Shown here in pieces: positions 1 to 10,561 of a stretch of DNA of 64,000 nt. The stretch spans positions 868,001 through 932,000 of the forward strand of contig AP026546.1 of assembly GCA_026075535.2 (NCBI GenBank), given 5' to 3'. The stretch is from Tricholoma matsutake. Lineage: Eukaryota > Basidiomycota > Agaricomycetes > Agaricales > Tricholomataceae. A program made the position numbers and the translations under genes. The notes beneath the pieces are model-generated. The model did not search any database and had not been told where the DNA came from. It saw only the letters and a list, made by a program, of their open reading frames with translations. Position 1 is the stretch's first letter, and every line of letters begins with the position of its first letter.

Positions 1-3000
1 ACCTTGTACTGAGGGGTTGGGGAGTGGCGCTGGTTGTAAAATCGCGCCATGTCGTCCTTCGCCTTTGCTAAGGCTGCCCTTGCCTCCTCCAAGCTATCCC
101 TCATGCGTTCTGTGAACTCATTCACTGTCTCGATGTGTGAGGGAGTTTGGCGAGGTTCAAATCCCATGCGTGGATGTCGTCCAGTGTCTAAGAGGAAAGG
201 GGTCTGTTGAGTGGAAGCATGGACATGGTTGTTGTACCCAAACTCGGCCAAAGGAAGGAGATCATCCCAATCGTCCTGGCGTTCATTGACAAAGAGGCGG
301 ATGTACTGCTCCAGTTCCTGGTTGACTCGCTCCGTCTGGCCATCAGTTTGTGGGTGATAAGCAGTTGAAGCGAGGAGTTTGATCCCCAGGAGTCGGTACA
401 GCTCACGAGTGAACTCTGCCATGAACTGAGGGCCACGATCCGAGAGGAAGGCACCAGGAAGTCCATGTAACTTCCACACGTGGTGGAGGTAGAGTCGAGC
501 GGCACCTAGGGCACTGACAGTGGTGTGAGTGGGAATGAAGTGAGCGCGTTTTCCCACTGAGTCAACTGTGCACATCACCGCATCAAACCCGTTTGACTCT
601 GGCAATTCCACCACAAAGTCGACGCTGACGACATCCCAACGACTCTCTGGAACAGGAAGAGGGTGTAGCTCACCAATAGGCTTGCGACGAGGGACCTTGG
701 TGCGTAAGCAAAGGTCACAAGTGCGACAATACTGACCAATGAGCCGTGACATTTGTGGCCACCAATAGTTCCGTGAGGTGAGCTCCAAGGTCTTCCAGCG
801 TCCGGGGTGGCCAGCAATCTGTGAGTCATGGTGTTGGGATATGATGCGCCGGCGAAGGTCTGGGTCATTGGGAACATAGATGCGATCCCTGAAATACAAC
901 AAGTCCTCCTTTTCAGCCCACTCTGCCGCACGTAAGGAAAGGGTCGATCCCTTCCTCAGTTCCTTAACAGCTCGGGTGACAACATCCTCATGTAAACCGC
1001 TATGGTTTGCGCGACGAATGTCACGTAGAATGTCCCGCTCCTTGCCCTGGGGTACAATGCCTTCCAGTGCCTGAATGGTGAACAGGTCTGGCTGCAACAG
1101 CACAATGTTTTGGTTGTCGCCGCTGCCATCCCCATGGTCTGCACGTCGGGATAGGGCATCGGTCTTCCCCATGCTGCGACCCGGACGGTGGTGCAAGGAG
1201 AAGTCGAATCTAGATAGATACAGGGACCAACGAGCTTGACGACGGTTCAATTTCTTGGCCGTCATGAAGTACTCGAGGTTCTTGTGATCCGTCCAAATTT
1301 CCACCTTGTGTTGGGCACCCTCGAGGAAGTGTCGCCACTCCTCAAGCGCACGCATTATCGCCAACATCTCCTTGTCATGGATCTCGTAGTTTCTCTCTAC
1401 AGCACTAAGGCTTTTGGAGTAGAACGCAACAGGATGCCACTTCTGGTCCTCCAGAGACTGCTGAGACAACACAGTGCCCGTCGCAAAGTCAGAACTGTCG
1501 GCTTCTACACGAAAAGGACGCGAATTGTCAGCAAAGGTAAGGATCGGAGCGGAAGTGACCATCTCCTTAAGCTTTTCGAACGCCTCCTGTTGTGCATTAT
1601 CCCACCTCCATGCCTCCTTTCCTGTCAAGTCGAACAGCGGTCGTGCATGATGTGAGAAATCCTTGATAAAACGCCGATAAAAATTGATGAAGCCCAGGAA
1701 AGACTGCACCTCCTTCTTGTTCGTGGGCATAGGCCAAGCTGTGACCCCATTTACCTTGATAGGATCCATCTCCACTTGACCCTCCGAGATAATCAGGCCA
1801 AGGTACTCGATCTTGGTCCTTTCGAACTCGCATTTGTCCTGATGAAGGTAGAGTTTGTACCGTCGAAGTCGCTCTAGGACGAGGCGCGTGATGCGACGGT
1901 GCTCTTCAACCGTGCGAGTGAAGATGAGGATGTCGTCGAGATAGATGCAGACAACGCCTTCGAGGATGAGGTCATGGAAGATGTCATTCATCATGGTCTG
2001 AAAGGTGGCAGGGCTATTAGTAAGGCCAAAGAACATGACAAGCGGTTCAAAAAGACCATGGTTGGTACGAAAGGCTGCCTTCCACTCATCTCCCTCCTTT
2101 ATCCTCACATTATTATAGCCCCAACGGACATCGAGCTTGGTGAAGTATCGGGCTCCACGGAGCTGGTTTACGAGTTTGGAGATGAGGGGTAGCGGGTAGC
2201 GATTTTTGACCGTGATGTTGTTGAGTCTTCTGTAGTCTTGAACCGGTCGAAGTGAGCCATCCTTCTTCTTGACAAAGAAAAAGGGAGAGGCCATGGGTGA
2301 CTTCGATGGTCGAATACGTCCAGAGGCCAGGTGCTCGTCGATGAACTGGTCAAGCTGCCGTTGTTCCTCCGGAGAGAGAGGATAGACCTTGCAGGATGAA
2401 GGGGTTGCGCCAGGGGTGAGTTCAATCGCGTGATCCCATGGCTTACGCGCAGGAAGAGAGTCGAATGACTCCTTGGAGAACACGTCTTCAAACTCATGGA
2501 GATGAGGGAGTAAGGAGTTAGTAGAGGATTTAGCAGCGCTGTTTTTGTGGAAGGCCTCGGCGAGGCGTTGGGATATGTTCGATGTGGCACACACCTCATG
2601 CGATGAGCGAATCGCAGTGTAGAAGATCCGATCACCCTCCTCCACTTCCTCTGGGTCCTCATCATCATCATCCGAGTCCAGCATTAGATCAGGAACCCCT
2701 TCCAATTCTACTTCAGGTATAGGCAGGGGTCCAGCACGACACTTCTGAGTTCGTCGTATTGCCGCCTTCTGTCCACGACGTTCTTGCCTGGCTTCTGTGA
2801 AACACGTCCGACAGCGGGATGGACATCGGCTCATGGTAACCTCCCCGGTGCGCCAGTCGACCTCTGGGTTATGGTCTCGAAGCCATGGATATCCCAAAAT
2901 CGCCTTTTGCTTTCCTAATTGAGTGACAGCAAAAAGGGCACGCTCACTATGATCTTTGTAACGGAGAACCAGGTCTGCAACCTCTCGGATGGCACCAGCT

Positions 3001-3410
3001 TCATTTGGGGATCCATCCACGTTATATACAGGTATCGGACGTGAGAGCAAGCGAGTATTTAGACGATGTTGTTGTACCAGATGGGAATCGATGAAGAGAC
3101 CAGTCGCACCAGAGTCCAGGAGCGCAGAGACACCGAGTATCTGTCCAGTGTCGGTCGTCTGCAGTTCGATGGCTAGGTTTAAGGAATGTGCAGAGGGAGT
3201 GGATGCCACAATATACTTGCGTGGTAGTTTACGCTCCCATGATTTAATTTTGGGACGTGGAGTAGAAGGAGAGATGGGGAGAGCAGGTACGTCTTTAGCC
3301 AACTTCGAAGGGTCAGAGAGGGGAGCAGTCACAGAAATGGATTCATTCTCCAGGGATTCAACTGACAAGACTTCAAAGCGGTTATGGACAGGCAGTGAGG
3401 GCGTACGAAC
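1..3410 (-). CDS. Ty3/gypsy Pol polyprotein (protease, RT, RNase H, integrase), open at left edge
   Basis: Read on the minus strand, one frame stays open from 3410 to the window edge without a stop, so this is a young and possibly functional pol. In order: aspartic protease motif DSGAT near 3116; reverse transcriptase with YLDD at about 1943-1932; RNase H block near 1510-1270 (WTDHKNL); integrase zinc region ending CRTCDLC near 720; integrase catalytic D, D and E at about 620, 440 and 332 (VDFVVEL, LSDRGPQF, QTERVN). This order (RT-RH before IN) defines the gypsy superfamily. The 3' end of pol and the 3' LTR lie beyond the left edge. An in-frame TGA at 3413-3411 separates it from gag. Codon and CpG content are far richer than in the sequence just to the right, in line with a recent insertion. 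Confidence 0.95.
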
Positions 3411-3843
3411 TCAGCTCGAAAGTCACCCCAAGTGGAGAAAGGTAGAGAACCGAGTTCTTTAGTTTGACGTAGGATACGGTCCACATAGAGATAGGCGCGT
3501 TCAGATTTCATGTATGTGAAGGCCCAATAAATTTTTGCAGCCTCATCGATGAATTGATGCGACTGGAGACTAATGTATAACTCACAGGAATTAAGGAATG
3601 CACGTCCCTGCGCACGTGCACCATTAAATTCGGCGGGGGGGGACGGGCACGTTCCTTAGTGGACACGTTTGGCAAAACATTGTTGTTGGGTGCGCTTGGA
3701 GTCGTGAAGGGGGAACTATTAGTCGTAGGGTTAGCCTGGAGGGTCCTAACGAAGTTTTCAATCGTAGATTTAAGCAAGTCGATTTGCGCGTGCATTCCGG
3801 AAACGTCGCTTTCAAGCGCGTCGAAGCGTTCTGATGCGTCCAT
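3329..3843 (-). pseudogene. Gypsy gag remnant, frameshifted and lacking its zinc knuckle
   Basis: The gag frame starts at an ATG at 3843 (MDASERFDALES), is proline/threonine rich, then loses frame in a run of seven C at about 3633-3639 (minus-strand sense). The correct frame resumes with an amphipathic Gag-like stretch around 3590-3400 (motif WGDFRAEF). After this the expected second half of Gag and the CCHC zinc knuckle are missing: the sequence jumps to the pre-protease linker (NRFEVLSVE, near 3375). I infer a C-tract slip plus an internal deletion, making the copy gag-defective although pol is open. A programmed frameshift is possible for the C-run but cannot explain the missing knuckle. 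Confidence 0.75.
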
Positions 3844-4148
3844 GTCGCTAGGGAGCGCGTTTGGCGAAAATGGCGGCGCAATAAAGGCGAGAGTATCTGG
3901 AACGGTGTGTAGGGACTCTGTGGAGCTTTGGGAAGCGTCGTCCAGTCCGTACCTGCCTATTTTGGGCAGCGCGTTCGCGATTTTCGGGCCTTAGGGGAGA
4001 GTTTTCTACTATAAGGGCAACCTAAGCCTCTAGCAAAGAGAAATCCGAAGTTAAAATTATACTACATAATACAGGCATTGGGGGCGCACCTAGCAAAGGG
4101 AAATCCGAAGAGAAAACTCTAAGGATCCCCTTGCTGATGCCCAGTATA

Positions 4149-4435
4149 TGTGAAGACGACAAAAATCAAATATAACCTAAAAATAGAAAAAGGCGGAGAT
4201 AGGCGGATCAAGGCCGCCGAATGACATCATACCAAGGGGTATGTGTCGGAAGGGGTACTCCGCCTCTAAATATAAAAGTGTCAACATATACAAACATGAT
4301 AGCAAGGGAAAATTAGTAATAAAATCCGGAAAAATCATAGAAAATGAAGAATAGAAGGAAATGAGGTGGGGAAAAATATGGGACGAACATAAAAAATAGG
4401 AAAAACACACAGGGCACCCCCTTAGTCCCCTTACA
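4149..4435 (-). repeat. 5' LTR of the gypsy element
   Basis: On the minus strand the block begins TGTAAGGGGAC and ends CTTCACA, the TG...CA ends expected of an LTR, and lies just upstream of gag. It holds a TATA-like stretch (cttttatattta, near 4268-4281). Between LTR and gag, 3998-4122 carries a direct repeat of gcaaagRgaaatccgaag about 64 bp apart. The outer LTR end abuts KDZ coding sequence at 4436, so the element inserted into that transposon. No second LTR is in the window to confirm the ends. Confidence 0.65.
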
Positions 4436-6045
4436 CTATGCTCCGTCTTTCATTCCAGGGTCCAGCATTGTAGCAGGAGAAATACTTGAGTCTCTGTGGG
4501 CATCACTGAATTCCATTTCCCCGATGGTCAGAACAGTGACCTTGCCACATTGGGCAGAAATGCTTGATGATCATGCTACAAATTCAAATCACAAGAAAAT
4601 GCTTGGCATGACAGTCACACTCTGCTCAAAATCTTGGGAAGCCCTTGAGAACTCTACACAACTCAGCCAATACCATGGTGAACTAATGGCAGCATTCAGC
4701 CAACTGGCAATCAAATGATGGGAGGATGAAGTGAGGGCAGCAGAATCCCAGAGGCTCACAGATATCAGGGTAATGGATATGTATGCCACTCACATATCAG
4801 AAATGGCAGAGACAGCAGGGACAGGATTGGCAGCAGGGACAGGAATGGCAGCGGGAATGGGATCGGCCTTAACTTCGGCATTGGCACTGGTTCAATCCAT
4901 GGTCAAGGAGTGGATTGATTTTGCTATTCTTTTTGAACAAATGCAGTGAGTTGTACTACCTACCACCAATCACAACCCATCATTGATTGTCACCAGGATT
5001 GAATTATGAGACAAAGTCTGTCAACTTGGTAAATCACCTCACATTTCTGACATGCAAGCTGTTGAACGGGAGAGAGAAGCTCTCACATCTCATATGGTAA
5101 CCTTAATGCAGTTACAAAATGCTGCCAACATTGCCCATCAAGACATTGCTCCCTCATGGATCACCCATGATAATGAAGGGGAATTTGATACCCCCAGTGA
5201 CCTGGATGATGACAGTGCTGTGGCATTGGGCCTGTCAGATCTCCCAGCCCACACACATGCTATTCCAGTTGAGGGGCAACAAGTATACCTCTTCTCTAAT
5301 GGCAATCTTGCAGATGTAGAGATTAACCTCTGCAAGATCCAGGCAAACTGACTGCTGCACCAGCTGTGGGAGCTCATTGCTGACAAATCATTTCAATATT
5401 CACACATCATTTGAGTGGCACCGCAAAAGGGAGTTTGCACCCAGTCATGAGCTGTTGTCCACAAGTTGGTTAACAAAATTAGCTTGCATGCCCAAATGTA
5501 TAACCATTGCCATAGCCGAATGCTGGCACTGGATTGTGATGATGACACATTGAGTATGTTTCAGCAGTTATCCAAGGATGACCTCAATCCCAGCACAGCT
5601 ATTTTGAATCTGAATGTACCTGATTCCACCTCTGTTTGTCTGTCCTGGATTTGGCATAATTCCCACATTCATGCTGGTCTCATGGCCAATGCCAATGCCA
5701 ATGCTGATACCAGCGAATTCTGGGAATGTAAATATATTTTGTACCCATCCATATTCATTGTACTAACAATTTTCATGGTCAGGTGAGTACATTGGCTTCA
5801 TTCACAGGCTCAGAGAAATCGATGGAGGGAGGAATTTCTACTGGTCACATATGAAATGCAGTGGACTGTGCAGTATTTCATCTATCACAGCCAACGGTGG
5901 CAGTCAGCCTCACAGTCCAAAAATACCCTTCCTGGTCCACTAGCCTATGCTAATCACCAGCATGCTTCATGGTATGAATTAACATTGAGGGCTGACAATG
6001 CATTTCGATCAACAAATGCTGATTATATCTCCCCTCTGTGACTGA
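4436..6045 (+). pseudogene. KDZ (Kyakuja-Dileera-Zisupton) DNA transposase, C-terminal remnant
   Basis: A broken reading on the plus strand follows the C-terminal half of KDZ transposases. It opens with GEILESLWASLNSIS (about 4460), continues to LPHWAEMLDDH and NHKKMLGM (4560-4610), then the acidic stretch (5160-5220), QLWELIADKSFQYSHI (about 5360), the SLHAQMYNH...LSKDDLNPSTAIL block (5480-5620), CLSWIW near 5640, and ends with LVTYEMQWTVQYFI near 5840-5875. Stops and frame changes interrupt it at 4716, 4947, 5350 and elsewhere. KDZ elements are large cut-and-paste-type transposons of fungi and algae. The N-terminal half, including the first catalytic residues, is gone, replaced on the left by the gypsy LTR. 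CpG is almost absent. Confidence 0.82.
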
Positions 6046-6655
6046 AAAGGGCCACATGTATAATGTAAACATGATGTAAACACAATTATCTTGATCACCA
6101 ACCATGACCATGTTGAACAAAAGTCTCTCAATCTTCAACCCTTCTTCTTTGCAATCATGCCCAAAAGGGCAACTGCAAATGTGGACACAAGAGATCATTT
6201 GGAGTCCCAATTCCATCAAGCTTTGTTGGAGTTAGACCAGGCAAACTTTGTAAAACAACATTGGATGCAAAAAATTCTCTATGCCAAGCTTGCATGTTGA
6301 GATCCTTCCTAAAGGAAGTAAGGATACATCACTGATAAGTATGACAGATGTATGTCATGTCTTGGATTGGCATTGGCACCTCCATCATCCTTATGATGGA
6401 TGTGCTGATCCTTCTTCAGTCCTTGGCCGACAGTCTCGCCAATGTGAATTTGGACCACCTACCCCTTGGATTCCATCCATCTCTCTTGGCCTCATTGGAT
6501 GATGGTGTTGCCAGCAATGGTCCTAGCCATCTGGTGGATTCATATGTATGTGATTGGATGGTACATTACTGACTTTGTTCCTAGCTTGGACACAAGGGGT
6601 GAACTGTAGGAAACTAAAGTGCTGAGATTGGCACTCTGCAGTTCACAAGGCTTTT
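6046..6655. other. Anonymous sequence 3' of the KDZ remnant
   Basis: Short open stretches exist at 6091-6300 and 6281-6572 but show no domain I recognise, have no convincing splice sites joining them, and share the CpG-poor composition of the KDZ remnant. This is probably the 3' flank or tail of the same transposon. No RNA gene or LTR end was seen. Confidence 0.4.
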
Positions 6656-6659
6656 AACC

Positions 6660-7020
6660 AGTACTTTACAGTCCCCCTCCTGTCATAGTGGACTCTGATT
6701 GGACTGACTGGAGTCCAAGCAGAGTCCAAGTGGAGTCCAATTGAACTACATTAAGTCATGTAGAGTTCAATCCCCCACTGGAGTCCAACTGGAATCCAAG
6801 TGCAGTCCAAGTGCAGTCCAAGTGCAGTCCAAGTGGAATGCATTTCAACCAAATGATAAGTCAATTAGATATGAGCTCAAAGGACTTCAGACTTGGTGAA
6901 TTTCATAAAGTACCCACACAATAAATTTGTGTACTGCAGGAATTGAATTCAAGATCTCACTGTAAGGAATCACATGACAAACCAAACAAGTGTGCTCAAC
7001 CACTTGAGCCACAGGAGACT
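6660..7020 (-). mobile_element. tRNA-headed SINE-like element with GGACTCC-repeat body (copy 1)
   Basis: Read from 7020 leftwards, the element starts with a tRNA-like head: an A-box-like tggctcaagtgg followed about 55 nt later by a B-box-like aattcaattcc (near 6950-6940). It is followed by an A/T-rich linker and a body in which ttggactccac and close variants recur at roughly 10-nt spacing (6840-6690), ending in a G-rich stretch and gactgtaaa near 6680. Copy 2 at 8426-8775 has the same order of parts. The Pol III promoter-like head and non-coding body are typical of SINEs. A LINE partner is not visible, and no target duplication was resolved. Confidence 0.6.
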
Positions 7021-7099
7021 TATTAGAGATCAATATAAGGTTTATTTATGACTCAACTTTTGATATTCTTTGAGGAGGCATTTTTCAAACAATTAATAT

Positions 7100-8400
7100 C
7101 AAAATTTTTTAATTAACCACATCCCTCATGTAGGACATGAGGGAGTGGGTATAATATAATAATAAGCAAAAAAAACCCCTCTCGCATCTTGTGAGAGGGG
7201 GATTACTACTATGTACATAAAAAACTAAACCCCTCACATTTGGTATGAGGGGGGGGGGGGGCAGAGATAAATTAAAAATAATAAAGACCCCTCCCCACAC
7301 AAAATGCAGGGGAGGGGTTGGGGGATGCGGTCTGGGGTGGGTGTTGTCCACCCCTCCTCGCATGTGTCTGTCACCATAGCAAGCCACACCCATCATCCAC
7401 CCTATGAGCCTCTGCTCATAGGTGTGGGGATGGGTGCCATGGTTGTCGTAGCCCTGGTCTACCCGCCATCCACCCAATGAGCAGGTGCTCATCAGCATGG
7501 GGTGGGTGTGTTGTCAGTTTTGTGGGTCTCCTAGTTCAGGGGGAGGGGTCAGTCATGTGGCATGCAAGGGAGGGGGTAGGTGGGTATCCTGCTCTGCAGG
7601 TCTCCTGGTACCCCTCTGCCATCTCCTACCTTTTATCGACACCCTCACATCCCATTTGGATGGGGAGGAGGGGGCATGGGTGTTGTTGGGTCTGGGTTGA
7701 TCCCTGCTGTTCCATGTTGGCATTGTTCCATGTTGGTGTTGGTGTTTCCCTGTCATTGTTCACCATTGTCACCTCCATTGCACCCATGATCCACCCCCTG
7801 AGCAGTTGCTCAAGAGGCTGGAGGCAGGTGGTGTGTCATTGGCCCTGGTGCTTTGCGTTCTGGGGGTCCTGGTGACACTCACAATCCACCCTACAAGCAG
7901 GGGCTTGCAGGCATGGGGTGGGTGTGGGATTGTCTCGTGTCCGGCCATCATTACCAGTAGAGTAGAACCAACAAAACAAAAGAAATGAGTTAGTTAGTTT
8001 ATAAAAACAAAAAGCAAATGAAAAAAACTTATGTAGGGCCCAAACGATGTGATCTGCATTGTTTGGGTCCACATTCCATCCAGTCAGCTTGTTTGTGGGT
8101 GGTGGCATCATTACCAGTAGATTATAACCTAGAAAGCTAAAGAAACTGGTTAGTTAGTTTATAAAAACAAAAAGCAAACAAAAAAAAAACTTACCTGGGG
8201 CCCATCCATTCAGCTTGTTTGCAGGTGGTGGTGATGGTGGATTGGGTGTGGGAGTGGTGGCAGTGGGTGTCCACACAGTGGTGGTGGTGGGAGAGAGGGA
8301 GGTGGCATCAACAGTGGTGGTGGTGGTGATGAGTGATGAGCTGGCACATTTGATGACATGGCAATATGCTTTGTCATACACAGCCACCCCATGGTACCTA
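7100..8400 (-). other. Palindrome-repeat locus A with conserved intron
   Basis: A low-complexity, proline/histidine/glycine-rich locus read on the minus strand. A GT-AG intron at 8194-8129 (gtaagttttt...ctttctag) contains a run of T, the string ataaactaacta as branch region, and is much better conserved than the exons when compared with loci at 18.2 and 58.2 kb. A partial second copy of this intron-exon unit lies at 8040-7950. Downstream, four copies of a short palindrome (7403-7420, 7477-7492, 7799-7812, 7894-7907) are each followed on the minus strand by gggtggat. The 3' end has stacked hairpins with C-rich/G-rich arms (7170-7320) before gtttagttttttatgtaca. Open frames exist on both strands but none has a recognisable domain. 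It may be a decayed multi-copy gene or an unknown mobile unit. Confidence 0.5.
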
Positions 8401-8425
8401 ATGCAAGTAGTTGATACCTTACACA

Positions 8426-8775
8426 AGGTACTGTGGTGTAACAGTTATATTGTGCATTATGACTACATAAGCAACCTACAGGGATCTGGGTTCAATTTCT
8501 TTTCTTACACACTTTTTCAGCAGAATCCGACTGGACTCCCAGTGGACTCCAACCATACTCCACTCAGACTCCACTTGGACCCCACTTGGACTCCACTTAG
8601 ACTCCACTGGACTCCACTGGACCAGTCCGAGTGGAATCCGGTCGGACTGGACTGGGACTGGACTGGCAACTTTGCAGGCAGTTGGCTGGTGACAAGTCCC
8701 AGTGGACTCCAGTCAGTCTGGTCAGACTCCAGTTGGAGTCCACTAGGAAAGGTGGGGGAGTGTAAAAACCTCCTT
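8426..8775 (+). mobile_element. tRNA-headed SINE-like element with GGACTCC-repeat body (copy 2)
   Basis: The head ctgtggtgtaacagttatat (8431) resembles a Pol III A box and gggttcaattt (about 8490) a B box, with about 50 nt between them, as in tRNA genes; anticodon-arm pairing is not convincing. The body from 8520 repeats actggactcc / acttggactcc about every 10 nt, and the end (gtccactaggaaaggtggg, then gtgtaaaaacc) matches the end of copy 1 in reverse orientation. With copy 1 it brackets locus A. A tRNA gene was rejected because the acceptor stem cannot be formed. Confidence 0.6.
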
Positions 8776-9103
8776 TTAACCCTAATATTGGGGGGCTATG
8801 ATCCGCTCAGCCTTTGTCAGGACCTGGTCAAGTTAGGGAGAGTGCTAGTAGTTCCAGGGTAGAAATCTGGAGGGCAGGAGGTGGATGCCCCCACTTCATT
8901 CCCACACCACATGCACATAGGAATGGTTCAGTGCGCAACATCATTAGTCACAGAGCTTGACAAGTGCATTTATTTCTCGTCTATGTTTTTTTTTTCAATG
9001 TGTGCTGATATTCTCGGCGATGTAGGGATCTCCTGGACACTCTCTGCACTTGTGAGTTCCAGTTGACTTTCAGTATACACGAGACCACATTCAGGCTGTT
9101 AGC

Positions 9104-9605
9104 ATGGAGCAAAGCTGGAGGCTACTACCTTGGTATGCCTCTCTCCTCTTCCCTTCTAATTGTTACTTGATATACTGTACAGATACAGGAGTGAGCCTGC
9201 TCATCACAGATGGGAAGATGAAGCTGAAAAGTGGGCCAATGATTGAACAATTAATGGAACATACCATCGTGTTTGATGGTGGCACTGAGCTCAAAGCAGA
9301 TGTCATCATTTTTGCTACTGGGTATGCACCATCCCTCACTCCAATCATCCTTTCAATCTAACCATCACACAACAAGCAACAGGCTAGGCGATGCCCATGC
9401 CCACATCCAATGTGTCTGTGGAGATGCACTTGTGAAAATGTGTAAACCCATCTGGGGTCTGATTAACAAAGATGAACTTGATGGCATCTGGCATGATTTG
9501 GGCATTAAAAGGGTTGTGGTACATGATGGGTACATGATCCATCAGACATCCATGGCATACCTGCTTCCACAGTCATTCTTGACCATGCAACAGGTGCAGT
9601 AAATG
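9104..9605 (+). pseudogene. Flavin-containing monooxygenase C-terminal pseudogene
   Basis: The stretch 9200-9340 encodes GKMKLKSGPMIEQ and LKADVIIFATGYAPS; the ATGY motif marks the C-terminal NADP-linked region of class B flavin monooxygenases. A second block (9430-9520) encodes KPIWGLINKDELDGIWHDLG and then loses frame before a WYMMG match, again family-like. Reading frames change at about 9360 and 9500, and the N-terminal FAD and NADP Rossmann motifs are absent. A functional enzyme would oxygenate soft nucleophiles or carbonyl compounds; this copy cannot. 8776-9103 holds only short unassigned open stretches. Confidence 0.7.
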
Positions 9606-9669
9606 CTATTGTAAATGTTTGAAACCTCATGCCACATTGAACAGGAATTATAATATTCTTCTTATTGGC

Positions 9670-10069
9670 TGTTAGGGTGACACCCACTATCTGCTAGCTA
9701 AGACCGTGCGGGTTCTCTCTACAAGAAGGGGGCGGGATCCGCACTCATGATGGGTAAATTGATGGTTTTGATGTGAGGGGTTATTAATAGGTGAGTTTGT
9801 TGAGATAGGCCTTTCACACCGAAAATGTAGGTGGAATACCTAAGAGAACACAACTAGGGTCCCCTAGGCATATATTTAGGGTTTATATACTATGTTACAC
9901 ATATTGTACATTGTTGTTACTGATGCACTCGTACATGCACGTACATTTTGATGCGTGCAAAATAAAATTCTCATGCTATCAAAGTGTAGTGTCATTTGGC
10001 ATCATGTAGTATAATTCGACATAATAAATAAAATGAAATTTTATTAGGTAATGGAGTGGTTTCCTAACA
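9670..10069. repeat. Solo LTR (400 bp)
   Basis: The block begins TGTTAGG and ends CCTAACA, a perfect 7-bp terminal inversion with TG...CA ends. Flanks read ttggc on the left (9665-9669) and ttggg on the right (10070-10074), a near-perfect target duplication that indicates a solo LTR left by recombination. It does not match the LTR at 12427, so it belongs to another family. It sits right after the monooxygenase pseudogene. Confidence 0.65.
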
Positions 10070-10561
10070 TTGGGCCCTTACTGATCATGACTTTCAAAGA
10101 CTGTAAATGACCCAATCAAAGTAGGCTACAATGGTTGATCAAGACTTTAGTTCACGCTTCAAGTGCAGTGTGATATAAGACAGTTATGTAGTACAAACTA
10201 GTACCCTTGCAATTGTGGTATTCTGTGAAGTCAAGTGATGCTTGAAGAAATTTTATCAGTCGCACTGTCATGCAATAAGCAATATACACAGATGATATGT
10301 TCTACAAAAGCTGCATATTGGTGGCCATGGGTGCTGTATACATGATGCATGATGTGCCTGTGTCATGCTCAGATGAAAGGTTTCTCACAACTGTTTTCTG
10401 ACACAGACTGTGCATTCCATCAAAACATGTACACCTCATTCTCACCAATGCATGTCTATGGTCTGACCGGATATACCTCCTCCATGGACTGTCCTGTGCA
10501 CTGGATGACTTTCTAGGATTGAGTTGGCCCACATCTAAACTTTGCTGCTCTGACATTTGTA
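10070..10561. other. Unassigned sequence between solo LTR and copia remnant
   Basis: A 98-codon open stretch on the minus strand (10302-10598) has no recognisable domain and overlaps what may be decayed copia sequence. No start context, splice pair or repeat unit supports a gene. Confidence 0.3.

Noticed and set aside
8431..8500. tRNA gene
   Set aside because: A- and B-box-like sequences are present, but acceptor and anticodon stems do not pair; treated as a tRNA-derived SINE head.
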